This document shows, in pieces, positions 43,524-52,977 of a stretch of 64,000 nt of DNA. The DNA is from an uncultured Lachnospiraceae bacterium (lineage in GTDB: Bacteria; Bacillota; Clostridia; Lachnospirales; Lachnospiraceae). Each line of letters starts with the position of its first letter. Position 1 is the stretch's first letter. A model generated the notes under the pieces. The model made no database searches, was not told the DNA's origin, and saw only the letters and a program-made list of their open reading frames with translations. The DNA lies in NCBI GenBank assembly GCA_902780405.1, contig CACZFI010000005.1, positions 62,001 through 126,000 on the forward strand, given 5' to 3'. A program made the translations under genes and the position numbers.

Positions 43524-44534
43524 ATGATAGACGGCAAGAAGACCATGCTCTCCGGTATGCAGTCCACAGGTATGATCACCCTTGGAAATTACCTCGGAGC
43601 ACTGAAGAATTGGGTCAATCTCGCAGATGAAGAGGATATCAAGTGTTTCTACGGGATTATGGACCTGCACTCCATCACGGTAAGACAGGATCCGACGGAG
43701 TTGAAAAAGAATGCGAGAAGACTGATGCTTCTCTATATTGCGGCAGGACTTGATCCGGAGAAGAATTGCCTCTTCTTCCAGTCTCATGTACCGGCGCATC
43801 CCCAGCTTGCTTGGATCTTAAACTGCTTCACCTACATGGGCGAGATGAACCGTATGACGCAGTTTAAGGATAAATCGGCGAAACATGCGGACAACATCAA
43901 CACGGGCCTTTTCACATACCCTGTATTGATGGCGGCAGATATCCTGCTCTATCAGGCAGACCTTGTACCGGTAGGCAAGGATCAGATGCAGCACCTTGAG
44001 ATCACGAGAGACATCGCAACCAGATTCAACGGAATCTACGGCGACGTCTTCACGATTCCCGATGCCTATATCGGAAAGAGCGGCGCGAGAGTCATGAGCC
44101 TTCAGGATCCGGAGAAGAAGATGAGCAAGTCGGACGAGAATCCGAACGCCAGCATCTTCCTTCTTGACGATAAAGACACCATCATGCGCAAATTCAAGCG
44201 CGCGGTGACGGACTCCGAGGGTATGATCGCCTACAGAGACGAGCAGCCGGGCGTCAGAAACCTGATCGATATCTATAACGCGGTGACGGGACATACCGTG
44301 GAAGAGACCTTGAAGGAGTTCGAGGGACAGGGCTACGGCACCTTGAAAGAGGCTGTCGGAGAAGCGGTGGCTACCGAACTTGCGCCTCTCCAGGCACGCT
44401 ATGCCGAGCTTGAGAAGGATAAAGAGTTCGTAAACCGTGTTATGAAGGAGAATGCCGAGCAGGCATCCTACTACGCGAATAAAACCTTACGCAAGGTTAT
44501 GAAGAAAGTCGGCTTCATCGAGATGCCGCGCTAA
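43524..44534 (+). CDS. trpS: Tryptophanyl-tRNA synthetase
   Basis: Class I synthetase of 336 residues. HIGH-equivalent is TLGNYLG in the opening SGMQSTGMITLGNYLGAL; the KMSKS motif is KKMSKSDEN; GKDQMQHLE binds tryptophan and AMP. AAAGGA is upstream of the ATG. The short gap before it rules out a T-box leader. Confidence 0.97.
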   Translation: MIDGKKTMLSGMQSTGMITLGNYLGALKNWVNLADEEDIKCFYGIMDLHSITVRQDPTELKKNARRLMLLYIAAGLDPEKNCLFFQSHVPAHPQLAWILNCFTYMGEMNRMTQFKDKSAKHADNINTGLFTYPVLMAADILLYQADLVPVGKDQMQHLEITRDIATRFNGIYGDVFTIPDAYIGKSGARVMSLQDPEKKMSKSDENPNASIFLLDDKDTIMRKFKRAVTDSEGMIAYRDEQPGVRNLIDIYNAVTGHTVEETLKEFEGQGYGTLKEAVGEAVATELAPLQARYAELEKDKEFVNRVMKENAEQASYYANKTLRKVMKKVGFIEMPR

Positions 44535-44583
44535 GAATCGCATATGCTTTACGCCACGAGAGCCGCTGCCAAAACGAATCTCA

Positions 44584-44763
44584 GCATGCAGACATCCGAG
44601 GTTTGTTGCAGGGACAACCACGGGTCTCGGCACTTAAAAAGCAGTTATGGGAGTCAGACCCCCTTCGGGAGTCTGACCCCATAGCTGCTTTTTTTAGTAC
44701 CGCTAGGGGGACCCGTGCTTAGCGAGAGCGTGTCCTCGCAACAAGCCTGCGGTGTCTGTATGC
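44584..44763. repeat. 180-bp imperfect palindromic element
   Basis: Between trpS and porB the two halves are imperfect inverted copies. Left GCATGCAGACA (from 44584) matches right TGTCTGTATGC (to 44763); TTTGTTGC and GGGACA match GCAACAAG and TGTCC; ACGGGTC (44620) matches GACCCGT (44710); a tight hairpin lies at the centre. No open frame is inside. It may be a small non-coding palindromic mobile element (REP/MITE-like) or a large structured RNA 3' end. The rest of 44535-44776 shows nothing else. Confidence 0.6.
44635..44697. terminator. Bidirectional terminator hairpin at the palindrome centre
   Basis: Long stem of roughly 25 pairs with one bulged A and a G-U wobble, core GTCAGAC/GTCTGAC, a CCC-TTC-GGG tip, and A-run and T-run flanks. 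It can end both trpS (+) and porB (-) transcripts. Confidence 0.8.
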
Positions 44764-44776
44764 GTCCGGGTGGTCG

Positions 44777-45709
44777 TTACCTCGAGCATCTGAAGAGAAG
44801 CTCTTCGTATCTGCGATCGACCTCTGCCTGATACTCTGCAATGAGGTGCTCGTTCTCGGGCTTGAAGAGATGCTTGAATCTGCCCTGTGTGCGAAGGAAG
44901 TCCTCGATGGGAAGCTTCTTCTTCGGCTCATAGGTGAGGATCCACTTGCCTTCTACTACCTCGAAGAGAGGCCAGTAGCAGGTCTCCACAGCCATTTTGC
45001 AGATGCTCATGATATCGGATGCGTCATATCTCCAGCCTCTCGGACAGGGAGTCATGACATTTAAGAAGGCTGCGCCGGGTGTGTAGATGGCTTTCTCTGC
45101 CTTCTCATAAAGGTCCTTCATGGTGCCGATCAGTGTGGTCTGTGCAACGTAAGGGATATCGTGATCCGCAATGATCTGTGCGAGGTCCTTGCGGTTCTGC
45201 ATTTTACCGTTGGACTGCTTTCCGACGGGGGTTGTGGTGGTGTCCGCATACATGGGAGTTGCGGATGAACGCTGGATACCGGTGTTCATGTATGCACCGT
45301 TATCGTAGCAGACATAGACCAAGTCGTGGTTACGCTCCATAGCGCCCGAAAGGGACTGGAAGCCGATGTCGTAGGTACCGCCGTCACCGCCGAAGGTGAT
45401 GAACTTGTAATTCTCGGAAATCTTGCCTTTTTTCTTCAGTGCATGATATGCGGTTTCAATACCTGAGAGTGTAGCGCCTGCGTTCTCGAAGGCGTTGTGC
45501 ATGTAGCTGTCTTCCCAGGCGGTGAAAGGATACATGAAGGTGGATACCTCCATACAGCCTGTGGCATTGCCGATGACCGCCTTGTCCTCCGGCTTTAACG
45601 CACGGAGAACCATACGTGCTGCGATGGTACCGCCGCAGCCTGCACACATTCTATGACCGGGAGCGAGACGCTCCGGCTTGCTCATAACTTGTTTAAAATT
45701 ATATGCCAT
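44777..45709 (-). CDS. porB: 2-oxoacid (pyruvate):ferredoxin oxidoreductase beta subunit
   Basis: The TPP-binding subunit, 310 residues. CAGCGGTI at residues 22-29 supplies cluster/TPP-region cysteines; FGGDGGTYDIGFQSLSGAMERN is the TPP-magnesium motif; YDNGAYMNTG follows. The subunit decarboxylates pyruvate, passing electrons to ferredoxin and forming acetyl-CoA. The last gene of porCDAB. Pyruvate is the likely substrate, but branched 2-oxoacid enzymes look alike. Confidence 0.9.
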   Translation of the reverse strand: MAYNFKQVMSKPERLAPGHRMCAGCGGTIAARMVLRALKPEDKAVIGNATGCMEVSTFMYPFTAWEDSYMHNAFENAGATLSGIETAYHALKKKGKISENYKFITFGGDGGTYDIGFQSLSGAMERNHDLVYVCYDNGAYMNTGIQRSSATPMYADTTTTPVGKQSNGKMQNRKDLAQIIADHDIPYVAQTTLIGTMKDLYEKAEKAIYTPGAAFLNVMTPCPRGWRYDASDIMSICKMAVETCYWPLFEVVEGKWILTYEPKKKLPIEDFLRTQGRFKHLFKPENEHLIAEYQAEVDRRYEELLFRCSR

Positions 45710-45721
45710 GGTCGAATCTCC

Positions 45722-46903
45722 TTACTTTCTTAAGCCGATGTATTTGAACTGTTCAAGCTTCTTGCCGTTCTCTGTCATGTCGATGAGGTTTCTGTAAACC
45801 TTCTCGGCATCTCCGACGGTGTAATCGCGTCCGCCGAGGCCGTAGAAGTAGTTCACTGCCTTTGCGGATACGCCCGCATCCATCAAAGCGGCCTTAAGCT
45901 CGGATCCTACGGGACCGCCCTGGCCTGAGAAACTCTCGGCTCTGTCTAAGATTGCGACTGCCTTCACCTTGGAAAGTGCGGCTGCAAGCTCTTCGCCGGG
46001 GAAGGGACGGAAGACTCTGATCTTGATCATGCCGGCCTTGATGCCCTCTGCACGAAGCGCATCAACAGCATCCTTGGTGGTTCCGGCTGCGGAGCCCATG
46101 ATCACGATGGCATACTCTGCATCGTCCATTTTGTATTCTTCGAAGAGTCCGTACTTTCTTCCGGAAATCTTTTCAAATTCCTTCGCTACTTCAAGGATGA
46201 CCTTCTTCGCATTCTTCATGGCGATGCGCTGGTTCATCTTGGTCTCCATATAGAAAGGAGAGTTGGCGTAAGGTCCGATCGCCATCGGCATATCCGCATT
46301 CAGGAGATAATTCTCGGGATTGTAGGTACCGACGAAATTCTTGACCTTCTCGTCTTCGATCAGTTCGATGTTCATCACAGCATGGCTGGTGATGAAACCG
46401 TCCTGACATACCATCATCGGGAGACGTACATCCGGATGCTCCGCAATGAGGAAGGACTGAATGTAGTTATCGTAAGCCTCCTGGTTGGTCTCAGCGTAAA
46501 TCTGCAGCCAGCCCGAATCTCTTGCGCCCATACTGTCGGAGTGGTCGCAGTTGATGTTGATGGGGCCGGTCAGTGCGCGGTTCACGACTGCCATGACAAC
46601 GGGGAGTCTGTCGGAAGCAGCTACGTAGAGCACTTCCCACATGAAGGCAAGACCGCAGGAGGAGGTTGCCGTGATGGCTCTTGCTCCCGCCGCACAGGCG
46701 CCCATGGTAGCACTCATGGAGCTGTGCTCGGATTCTACGGGGATGAACTCCGTATCAATCTCGCCGTTTGCGATAAATGTGGAAACCATCTGAGGGATTT
46801 CCGTGGAAGGCGTGATGGGAAATGCAGCCATCACGTCGGGATTGACTTGTTTGATTGCGTGGGCAACTGCTTCGTTACCTGACATTCTTTCGCGGATACC
46901 CAT
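45722..46903 (-). CDS. porA: 2-oxoacid (pyruvate):ferredoxin oxidoreductase alpha subunit
   Basis: The 393-residue subunit holds the pyrimidine side of TPP and the CoA-binding domain. It opens with GNEAVAHAIKQVNPDVMAAFPITPSTEI, and has VESEHSSMSATMGACAAGARAITATSS and RVFRPFPGEELAAAL. GGAGG in the end of porD serves its ATG, which overlaps no other frame. Typical length and full motifs. Confidence 0.92.
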   Translation of the reverse strand: MGIRERMSGNEAVAHAIKQVNPDVMAAFPITPSTEIPQMVSTFIANGEIDTEFIPVESEHSSMSATMGACAAGARAITATSSCGLAFMWEVLYVAASDRLPVVMAVVNRALTGPININCDHSDSMGARDSGWLQIYAETNQEAYDNYIQSFLIAEHPDVRLPMMVCQDGFITSHAVMNIELIEDEKVKNFVGTYNPENYLLNADMPMAIGPYANSPFYMETKMNQRIAMKNAKKVILEVAKEFEKISGRKYGLFEEYKMDDAEYAIVIMGSAAGTTKDAVDALRAEGIKAGMIKIRVFRPFPGEELAAALSKVKAVAILDRAESFSGQGGPVGSELKAALMDAGVSAKAVNYFYGLGGRDYTVGDAEKVYRNLIDMTENGKKLEQFKYIGLRK

Positions 46904-46904
46904 A

Positions 46905-47213
46905 TCAGATGCCCTCCTTCATAGTGATCGCACCGAAACTGCATACCTTGGCACAGATGCCGCAGCCCTTGCAGTGGTCATAATCAAAATCTTCGCGCTT
47001 GCCGTCCTTCACGGGGATACAGCTGTCGGGGCAGCAGGGTGTGCAAAGCAGGCAGTGGGTACATTTGTCCCAATCGATCACAGGGGTCTCGGTTCTCCAC
47101 TCACCGGTGTTGAATTTCTTGGCACCGCCGCCACCGTAAATCTGGTTGCCGGGGGTGATATCGTAATAAGGGCTTTTTTCGTTGATCTCAAGTACGTCTG
47201 TAGGCTGGGACAT
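46905..47213 (-). CDS. porD: 2-oxoacid:ferredoxin oxidoreductase delta subunit (2x[4Fe-4S])
   Basis: A 102-residue ferredoxin-like subunit with two cluster motifs, CTHCLLCTPCCP and CKGCGICAKVC. It passes electrons from PorB to external ferredoxin. I start at the ATG at 47213, seven bases after GGAGG; the GTG three bases earlier overlaps the porC stop and is possible. The N-terminal ~40 residues are an extension usual for this subunit. Confidence 0.92.
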   Translation of the reverse strand: MSQPTDVLEINEKSPYYDITPGNQIYGGGGAKKFNTGEWRTETPVIDWDKCTHCLLCTPCCPDSCIPVKDGKREDFDYDHCKGCGICAKVCSFGAITMKEGI

Positions 47214-47785
47214 CACTGCACCTCCTCAAATGCCATGGTCAGAGCGCGCATGTTGCCCTCGATGACCTCGGGTTTTTTCGCAAATTTGTGTCGGTAGGAG
47301 GCTTCCATCTCTGCGAGGAATACATCCTTTTCCATAACGCCGGTCACCTTGACGACTGCGGCGAGCATCGGAGAGTTGGGGAAGTACTTGCCCAATGTCT
47401 CCATGGAGATACGTCTTGCATCAATGGTGTAGACGCGTCCCTTGTATCCTTTGAGGAGGGGAATGATCTTCTCTTTCGGCTCTGCAGTGTTAATGATAAT
47501 GGCACCGTCTTCGGAAAGCCCGGAGGTTACATCCACACTGTGGAGGAGTGTCTCGTCAACAACGACGACAAACTCCGGCTCGTATATATTGGAATGTACG
47601 CGAATCTCGTCGGAACTTAAGCGGTTATAAGCGGTGATGGGCGCACCCATACGCTCGGGGCCGTATTCCGGGAATCCCTGCACATACATACCGGTATTGA
47701 ACGCTACATCGGCGAGCAGGAGCGCTGCGGTTTTGGCACCCTGTCCACCTCGTCCGTGCCAGCGGATTTCGATGTTCTTTTTCAT
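47213..47785 (-). CDS. porC: 2-oxoacid:ferredoxin oxidoreductase gamma subunit
   Basis: The 190-residue gamma subunit, first gene of the operon, opens with IRWHGRGGQGAKTAALLLA and contains YGPERMGAPITAYNRLS, both family hallmarks. Order C-D-A-B is that of the four-subunit archaeal/Thermotoga type. Most clostridia rely on the single-chain enzyme. AAAGGA is 12 bases before the ATG. Confidence 0.92.
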   Translation of the reverse strand: MKKNIEIRWHGRGGQGAKTAALLLADVAFNTGMYVQGFPEYGPERMGAPITAYNRLSSDEIRVHSNIYEPEFVVVVDETLLHSVDVTSGLSEDGAIIINTAEPKEKIIPLLKGYKGRVYTIDARRISMETLGKYFPNSPMLAAVVKVTGVMEKDVFLAEMEASYRHKFAKKPEVIEGNMRALTMAFEEVQ

Positions 47786-47832
47786 GATGTTATCGTGTCC
47801 TTTCCCTTCTATATAAGTGACTCAGCCTAAAC

Positions 47833-47860
47833 ATTATACCATTGAGGCTTAAAAAGTAAA
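47833..47860 (-). promoter_or_regulatory. Predicted promoter of porCDAB
   Basis: On the minus strand TTTACT (47860-47855), 16 bp, TATAAT (47838-47833), 47 bases before the porC ATG. Confidence 0.6.
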
Positions 47861-47867
47861 GAGTTTC

Positions 47868-47896
47868 TTGAACAATTTAGCTGTAGTTGTTATAAT
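47868..47896 (+). promoter_or_regulatory. Predicted promoter of the 47939 gene cluster
   Basis: TTGAAC (47868-47873), 17 bp, TATAAT (47891-47896); AGGAG precedes the ATG at 47939. Its -35 is 7 bp from that of porCDAB on the other strand. Confidence 0.65.
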
Positions 47897-47938
47897 GAAC
47901 AGGTTGAGTTTTAGGACCAATGAGACAGGAGAACTACC

Positions 47939-48742
47939 ATGAAGAAGAAAAAAGACAAGAAGGAATCCGCACCCCAGTCTTCCTGGGACGTGCTGGAGGA
48001 ACTTGATAAGGAAGAACGTGAGGCCGAACTGTCGGATGATTATGACGACGATGAGGCGGACGAGGTTTCCGAAGATGACGAAGCCGATGAAGCCGACGAA
48101 ACCGATGAGGCTGATGAGGCGTCTGAAGGCGATACGGTTTCTGACGATGAGGCAGATGAGGATGCTGCCGAAGCTTTAGATGCATCGGATGAGGCTGAAG
48201 AAACCGACGCGGACCGTGAACCTACGGAGATTTTGACCACAGAATCCAAGCCGAAGGTATTTAAGCCGGAGATTGACCTCTCCGAGAAAAAGCCTGAGGA
48301 AGAGGATAGTGATGAAGAGAAGAAGAACGGTGACAAGGCATCGGTCGGCAAGAAGATCTTCGGTATCTTCACCATTCTTTTGATGCTCGGTGCATTTGCC
48401 TTGGCGGGACTGGCGTTTTACTTCCTGCAGTATGCACCTTCCTATGTGAAGAATACCAACGGCGACGCGCTGGTATATCCCGAACTTGCGTCGACATCGG
48501 ATGCAAAAAGCGTAACACGTCTTACCATTGTGGCAAGCGTCACGGATGCGACCTTCGTGCCCGAGATCAAGAAAGCCACGGAATTTGACGCCGTTACGGA
48601 GGAGACCACGGAAGCGCCCGCACCTTCGGTGGAAGTTGCACCGGAAGACGATTCCTCCGACAACGAGACTTACGAAGATGATACAACTTACGACGATTCC
48701 TCGGATGATTCCGAAGACGAGACTTACGAGGAGGAGGAGTAG
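47939..48742 (+). CDS. Acidic single-pass membrane protein
   Basis: A 267-residue protein without recognisable family. Residues 1-12 are basic; residues ~30-95 are a repetitive Asp/Glu/Ala stretch (EADEADETDEADEA type); one TM helix is at ~145-167; the C-terminal ~45 residues are again acidic (DDSSDDSEDETYEEEE). The long acidic N-terminus should be inside. The codons for the repeat vary, so it is not a simple DNA repeat. It is 2 bases before the next gene, another membrane-anchored protein, suggesting they act together. Confidence 0.75.
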   Translation: MKKKKDKKESAPQSSWDVLEELDKEEREAELSDDYDDDEADEVSEDDEADEADETDEADEASEGDTVSDDEADEDAAEALDASDEAEETDADREPTEILTTESKPKVFKPEIDLSEKKPEEEDSDEEKKNGDKASVGKKIFGIFTILLMLGAFALAGLAFYFLQYAPSYVKNTNGDALVYPELASTSDAKSVTRLTIVASVTDATFVPEIKKATEFDAVTEETTEAPAPSVEVAPEDDSSDNETYEDDTTYDDSSDDSEDETYEEEE

Positions 48743-48744
48743 AC

Positions 48745-50223
48745 ATGAAAAAGAGATGGAATGCACTGATCATTACCTGTTTGATCTTATTTGTTCTGAC
48801 CCTTGCGGCAACGGTGATCTTCTTTCTGCCCGCATACAGAGTGAACAGGGTCTACACCATGATCGATCGCGGTCGTTATGATGTTGTGGAGAAGGAGTTC
48901 CCGAAACTCTCCAATTCCGGCAAGGATCAGGTCGTGAAGAACTTAGACGCCCATGCGGCGGACCTGGCCGAGAAGTATATCACCGGCGAGAGGGATTTCC
49001 TTCATACGGCAGCCTCCTTCGATGCCATCGGTGTGATCGACACCACCGGCACGATCCAGGCAAAATACATGGACAAGATCAACCGAAACGAATACAAGAA
49101 GGCCTTCTACGGCCTGATCGATACCAACAGCTTTGACACGGTTCAGTATGCCGAGGCGAGAGAGGCGATGGAAACCGTTCAGCCGAGACTCGACAACAAT
49201 ACCCGTGAGAGCATCATGGTGGAGATCTTAAACGATGCCTATGCGAAGTATCTTGACGGCACGGTAAGCGAGGATTACATTTCCAATGTGACTTCCACGG
49301 TTATGGGCAGAGCTTTCTATGAGGCGCACGATTACGCGCTTCTTGTGATGAACAATGTCACCGCAGTGAAGACCTACCGCGCGCTTTACGAGGAGGCCGA
49401 TGCGGCATACGCAAGCAGCAATTACTTCCAGACCATCAACATCTGCGATACCGTGCAGGTGGATCCACTTGATACGACGTATCAGGAGCAGTTTGCCGCA
49501 CTTCGTGCTCGTGCGTACGAAGAGGGCAAGACCTATTACGGAGATCTCTTGAAAGAGTACATCCGACTGGATGATAAGGTGAACGCCAACCGACTGCTCG
49601 GTGAGATCGAGCGTTTCTATCAGGGAGATTTCGATGTGGCATCCGCCAAGGCGGATCTGGCTTCGCCCTGGCAGAAGGCTTATATCAAGCTTGCGGGCGA
49701 GACCGACAAGGCGTTGAAGGAAGCTTTAAAGGACGAGGACGGCAATCCCACCATGGAGGACAGCGTCTACAAGAAGCTGGCTCCGGATTCCTTCATGCTC
49801 TATGACATCGACAAGGATAAGACGCCTGAGTTTATCGCATTTAACAGCAAGCAGGTGTCCAAGGATATGACACCCTGCTTCATCTTCCGCGCCGACAAAG
49901 AAAACTATGTCTATGTGGGATTTGTCAACATCGTGAACTTCTGCACGGATGAGTATGTGATCTCAATCCCCGAAGATTCCGACGGCAGCGCATCCGAAGA
50001 AGCAAGCCTGGTTGCGTACAGCAAGGACGGACTGTCTGTAGAGAAGACAGTCGTTAAAACATCCGACGGTTATACCGTTGACGGAGCATCAACCAACGAT
50101 GTGGACTTTTTGTCCGCACAGAAATCGATCACGGAACACTCCACCGGCAAGGGCGTAAAGCAGCAGAAGACAGCCCTGCTTACCGGAGCGGAGAACTTCG
50201 TGCTCTCTTATACAGAAGAATAA
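48745..50223 (+). CDS. Membrane-anchored helical (TPR-like) protein
   Basis: A 492-residue protein with an N-terminal TM helix (~8-28). The outside part, ~30-310, is all helical with repeat-like pairs ([47 protein letters not shown]) as in TPR proteins. The last third (~345-490) is mixed and includes [18 protein letters not shown], a pattern like FG-GAP/VCBS-type repeats. It is not recognised beyond this. It starts 2 bases after the previous stop and 16 bases before the hydratase. Confidence 0.75.
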   Translation: MKKRWNALIITCLILFVLTLAATVIFFLPAYRVNRVYTMIDRGRYDVVEKEFPKLSNSGKDQVVKNLDAHAADLAEKYITGERDFLHTAASFDAIGVIDTTGTIQAKYMDKINRNEYKKAFYGLIDTNSFDTVQYAEAREAMETVQPRLDNNTRESIMVEILNDAYAKYLDGTVSEDYISNVTSTVMGRAFYEAHDYALLVMNNVTAVKTYRALYEEADAAYASSNYFQTINICDTVQVDPLDTTYQEQFAALRARAYEEGKTYYGDLLKEYIRLDDKVNANRLLGEIERFYQGDFDVASAKADLASPWQKAYIKLAGETDKALKEALKDEDGNPTMEDSVYKKLAPDSFMLYDIDKDKTPEFIAFNSKQVSKDMTPCFIFRADKENYVYVGFVNIVNFCTDEYVISIPEDSDGSASEEASLVAYSKDGLSVEKTVVKTSDGYTVDGASTNDVDFLSAQKSITEHSTGKGVKQQKTALLTGAENFVLSYTEE

Positions 50224-50239
50224 AAAAGGAGATACACAC

Positions 50240-52519
50240 ATGGAATTATTTGAAGGCGGAGCTTATCTGTTAAACGGAACGGAGCTTGTGAAAGACGGAC
50301 CCGATGTGGCGCAGATCCTTGCGGGCAAGGGCCTTGCTGCGGATGCGGAGGAAGCAAGAAAGAACACCATCGCTTACGGTATTCTTTCCGCGCACAACAC
50401 ATCCGACAATATGGATGACTTAAAGATCAAGTTTGACAAGCTTACTTCTCATGATATCACCTTTGTAGGCATCATTCAGACCGCACGTGCTTCGGGACTG
50501 ACCGAGTTCCCGATCCCCTACGTACTTACAAACTGCCACAACTCTCTTTGCGCAGTCGGCGGTACGATCAATGAAGACGACCATGTCTTCGGTCTTTCCT
50601 GCGCGAAGCGTTACGGCGGCATGTATGTACCTCCTCATCAGGCAGTTATCCATCAGTTTGCAAGAGAGATGCTGGCTGAGTGCGGCGGCATGATCCTCGG
50701 CTCCGACAGCCATACCAGATACGGTGCTTTAGGTACCATGGCCATCGGCGAGGGCGGCGGAGAGCTTGCAAAGCAGCTCTTAAAGCGTACTTACGATGTG
50801 GCACGTCCCGGCGTGGTAGCGATCTACCTCGAGGGCGAGGTGGCAAGGGGCGTAGGCCCTCAGGATGTGGCACTTGCCATCATCGGCGCAACCTTCGAGA
50901 AGGGTTATGTAAAGAATAAGGTGATGGAGTTCGTGGGCCCCGGCGTATCCAAGCTGTCCGCGGATTTCAGAATCGGCATCGACGTTATGACCACAGAGAC
51001 CACCTGCCTGTCCTCCATCTGGCAGACAGATGATACCGTAAAGCAGTGGTACGAGACACACAATCGTCCCGCGGCATACAAGGAACTTGCTCCCGGTGCG
51101 GTAGCTTACTACGACGGCGTCGTAAAGATCGATCTTTCCAAGATCAAGCCTATGATCGCCATGCCGTTCCACCCGAGCAATGTCTACACCATCGAAGACC
51201 TTAAAGCGAACCTCTCCGACGTGCTTGCGGATGTAGAAAAACGCGCAAAGGTTTCTCTCGGCGGCAAGGTACCTTTCACACTTGCCGACAAGGTGAGAAA
51301 CGGTAAATTCATGGTGGATCAGGGAATCATCGCAGGCTGTGCCGGCGGCGGATTCGAGAACATCATGGCAGCAACCGACATCTTAAAGGGCAGAAACATC
51401 GGCTCCGATGAATTTACCCTTTCCGTATATCCCGCAAGTACGCCGATCTATGCGGAACTTGCAAAGAACGGCAGCATGGTTGAACTGATCAAGGCCGGTG
51501 CGGTTGTAAAGACTGCATTCTGCGGACCTTGCTTCGGCGCGGGAGATACTCCGGCGAACAACGCATTTTCCATCAGACACTCGACCAGAAACTTCCCCAA
51601 CAGAGAGGGTTCCAAGGTTCAGAACGGACAGATTGCTTCCGTGGCACTGATGGATGCAAGATCCATCGCGGCAACGGCAGCAACCAAGGGCGAGCTTACC
51701 GCAGCCACCGAGATGGATACGGAGTTCGGCACCTACACCTACTTCTTCGACAGCTCCATCTACGAGAAGCGCGTATATGACGGCGTGGGCCGTCCGGATC
51801 CTTCCGTAGAGGTGAAGTTCGGACCGAATATCAAGGATTGGCCGTCCATGATCTCACTGACGGACAATGTACTCTTAAAGGTGGCCTCCGTGATCCACGA
51901 TCCCGTAACCACCACCGATGAGCTGATCCCTTCGGGTGAGACCTCATCCTACCGCTCCAATCCCCTCGGACTTGCGGAGTTTACCCTTTCCAGAAAGGAT
52001 CCCGCTTATGTGGGACGCGCGAAGGCGGTACGTGATATCGAGGCGGTACGCGAGGGCGGCGAGTGCCTGTGCAAGGCAAGCGACGAGCTTTCCGGCATCA
52101 TGAAGACCATCAAGGAGAAGTATCCCGATGTGAACCATGAGAACGTAAGCTTCGGAAGCACCATCTACGCCGTAAAGCCCGGCGACGGTTCCGCGAGAGA
52201 ACAGGCTGCATCCTGCCAGAAGGTACTCGGCGGATTCGCAAACATCGCGAAGGAGTACGCAACCAAGCGTTATCGTTCCAACCTGATCAACTGGGGTATG
52301 CTTCCCTTCGTGATCGGTGAGGATTATGATTTTGATGTGGATGATTATGTATTCGTTCCCGGTATCGCCGATGCGATCCGTGAGAAGAAGGACGTGATCA
52401 CCGCTTATGTCGTAAACAAAGACATGCATGAATTAAAACTTACGCTCGGAGAACTTACGGATGACGAGCGTGACATCATCCTTGCAGGTTGCCTGATCAA
52501 TTACTACAAGGAGAACTAA
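50240..52519 (+). CDS. Aconitase-family hydratase (YbhJ-like)
   Basis: The 759-residue protein belongs to the aconitase superfamily. The three cluster cysteines appear as Cys367 (AGCAGGGF) and Cys428/Cys431 (CGPC), the same spacing class as in aconitase (one, then +61, +3). [20 protein letters not shown] is the conserved SH loop, and [15 protein letters not shown] follows. The size and style match E. coli YbhJ, whose reaction is unknown, rather than AcnA/B. A dehydration-rehydration of a hydroxy acid is likely. It has AAAGGAG before the ATG, and may be co-transcribed with the two genes ahead. Confidence 0.85.
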   Translation: MELFEGGAYLLNGTELVKDGPDVAQILAGKGLAADAEEARKNTIAYGILSAHNTSDNMDDLKIKFDKLTSHDITFVGIIQTARASGLTEFPIPYVLTNCHNSLCAVGGTINEDDHVFGLSCAKRYGGMYVPPHQAVIHQFAREMLAECGGMILGSDSHTRYGALGTMAIGEGGGELAKQLLKRTYDVARPGVVAIYLEGEVARGVGPQDVALAIIGATFEKGYVKNKVMEFVGPGVSKLSADFRIGIDVMTTETTCLSSIWQTDDTVKQWYETHNRPAAYKELAPGAVAYYDGVVKIDLSKIKPMIAMPFHPSNVYTIEDLKANLSDVLADVEKRAKVSLGGKVPFTLADKVRNGKFMVDQGIIAGCAGGGFENIMAATDILKGRNIGSDEFTLSVYPASTPIYAELAKNGSMVELIKAGAVVKTAFCGPCFGAGDTPANNAFSIRHSTRNFPNREGSKVQNGQIASVALMDARSIAATAATKGELTAATEMDTEFGTYTYFFDSSIYEKRVYDGVGRPDPSVEVKFGPNIKDWPSMISLTDNVLLKVASVIHDPVTTTDELIPSGETSSYRSNPLGLAEFTLSRKDPAYVGRAKAVRDIEAVREGGECLCKASDELSGIMKTIKEKYPDVNHENVSFGSTIYAVKPGDGSAREQAASCQKVLGGFANIAKEYATKRYRSNLINWGMLPFVIGEDYDFDVDDYVFVPGIADAIREKKDVITAYVVNKDMHELKLTLGELTDDERDIILAGCLINYYKEN

Positions 52520-52534
52520 AAAAGGAGGGGTTAC

Positions 52535-52975
52535 ATGGAAAACTTGCTGATCTGGCTTATCATCGCAGGCGTCATGCTTGTGGCTGAGATCGTTTCCCTC
52601 GGTCTTACCACCATATGGTTTGCCGGCGGTGCGGTGGTTGCAGCGGTCTGCTCCTGCTTCAATCTGGGGTGGATTCCGCAGGTCATCATCTTTTCGGTGG
52701 TTTCGTTGGCACTCTTATTCCTGATGCGCCCGCTTGCCGAGAAGAAACTGATGAAGGACACCATCAAGACCAATGTCGAAAGCCTTGTGGGTGCGAAAGC
52801 CATTGTGACCGAGGATATCGACAACTTAAACGCCAAGGGCACAGTCAAGGTGAACGGCCTTGAGTGGACCGCAAGATCCGCGGACGATACCGCGATTGCG
52901 GCGGGTACCACGGTAACCATACGAGCCATTGAAGGCGTGAAACTTATGGTGACAGCAGAAAATCGGGAGGAGTAA
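52535..52975 (+). CDS. NfeD-family membrane protein
   Basis: A short-form NfeD protein of 146 residues: two or three TM helices (~5-75) and a C-terminal OB-fold (~83-140, GAKAIVTEDIDNLNAKGTVKVNGLEWTARS). NfeD proteins work with SPFH/stomatin partners in membrane microdomains, and the SPFH gene follows after two bases. AAAGGAGGGG precedes the ATG. Confidence 0.92.
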   Translation: MENLLIWLIIAGVMLVAEIVSLGLTTIWFAGGAVVAAVCSCFNLGWIPQVIIFSVVSLALLFLMRPLAEKKLMKDTIKTNVESLVGAKAIVTEDIDNLNAKGTVKVNGLEWTARSADDTAIAAGTTVTIRAIEGVKLMVTAENREE

Positions 52976-52977
52976 TC

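Noticed and set aside
47934..48375. Minus-strand frames rich in Ser/Ala/His opposite the acidic repeat
   Set aside because: They arise only because the Asp/Glu/Ala codons read as Ser/Ala/His on the other strand.
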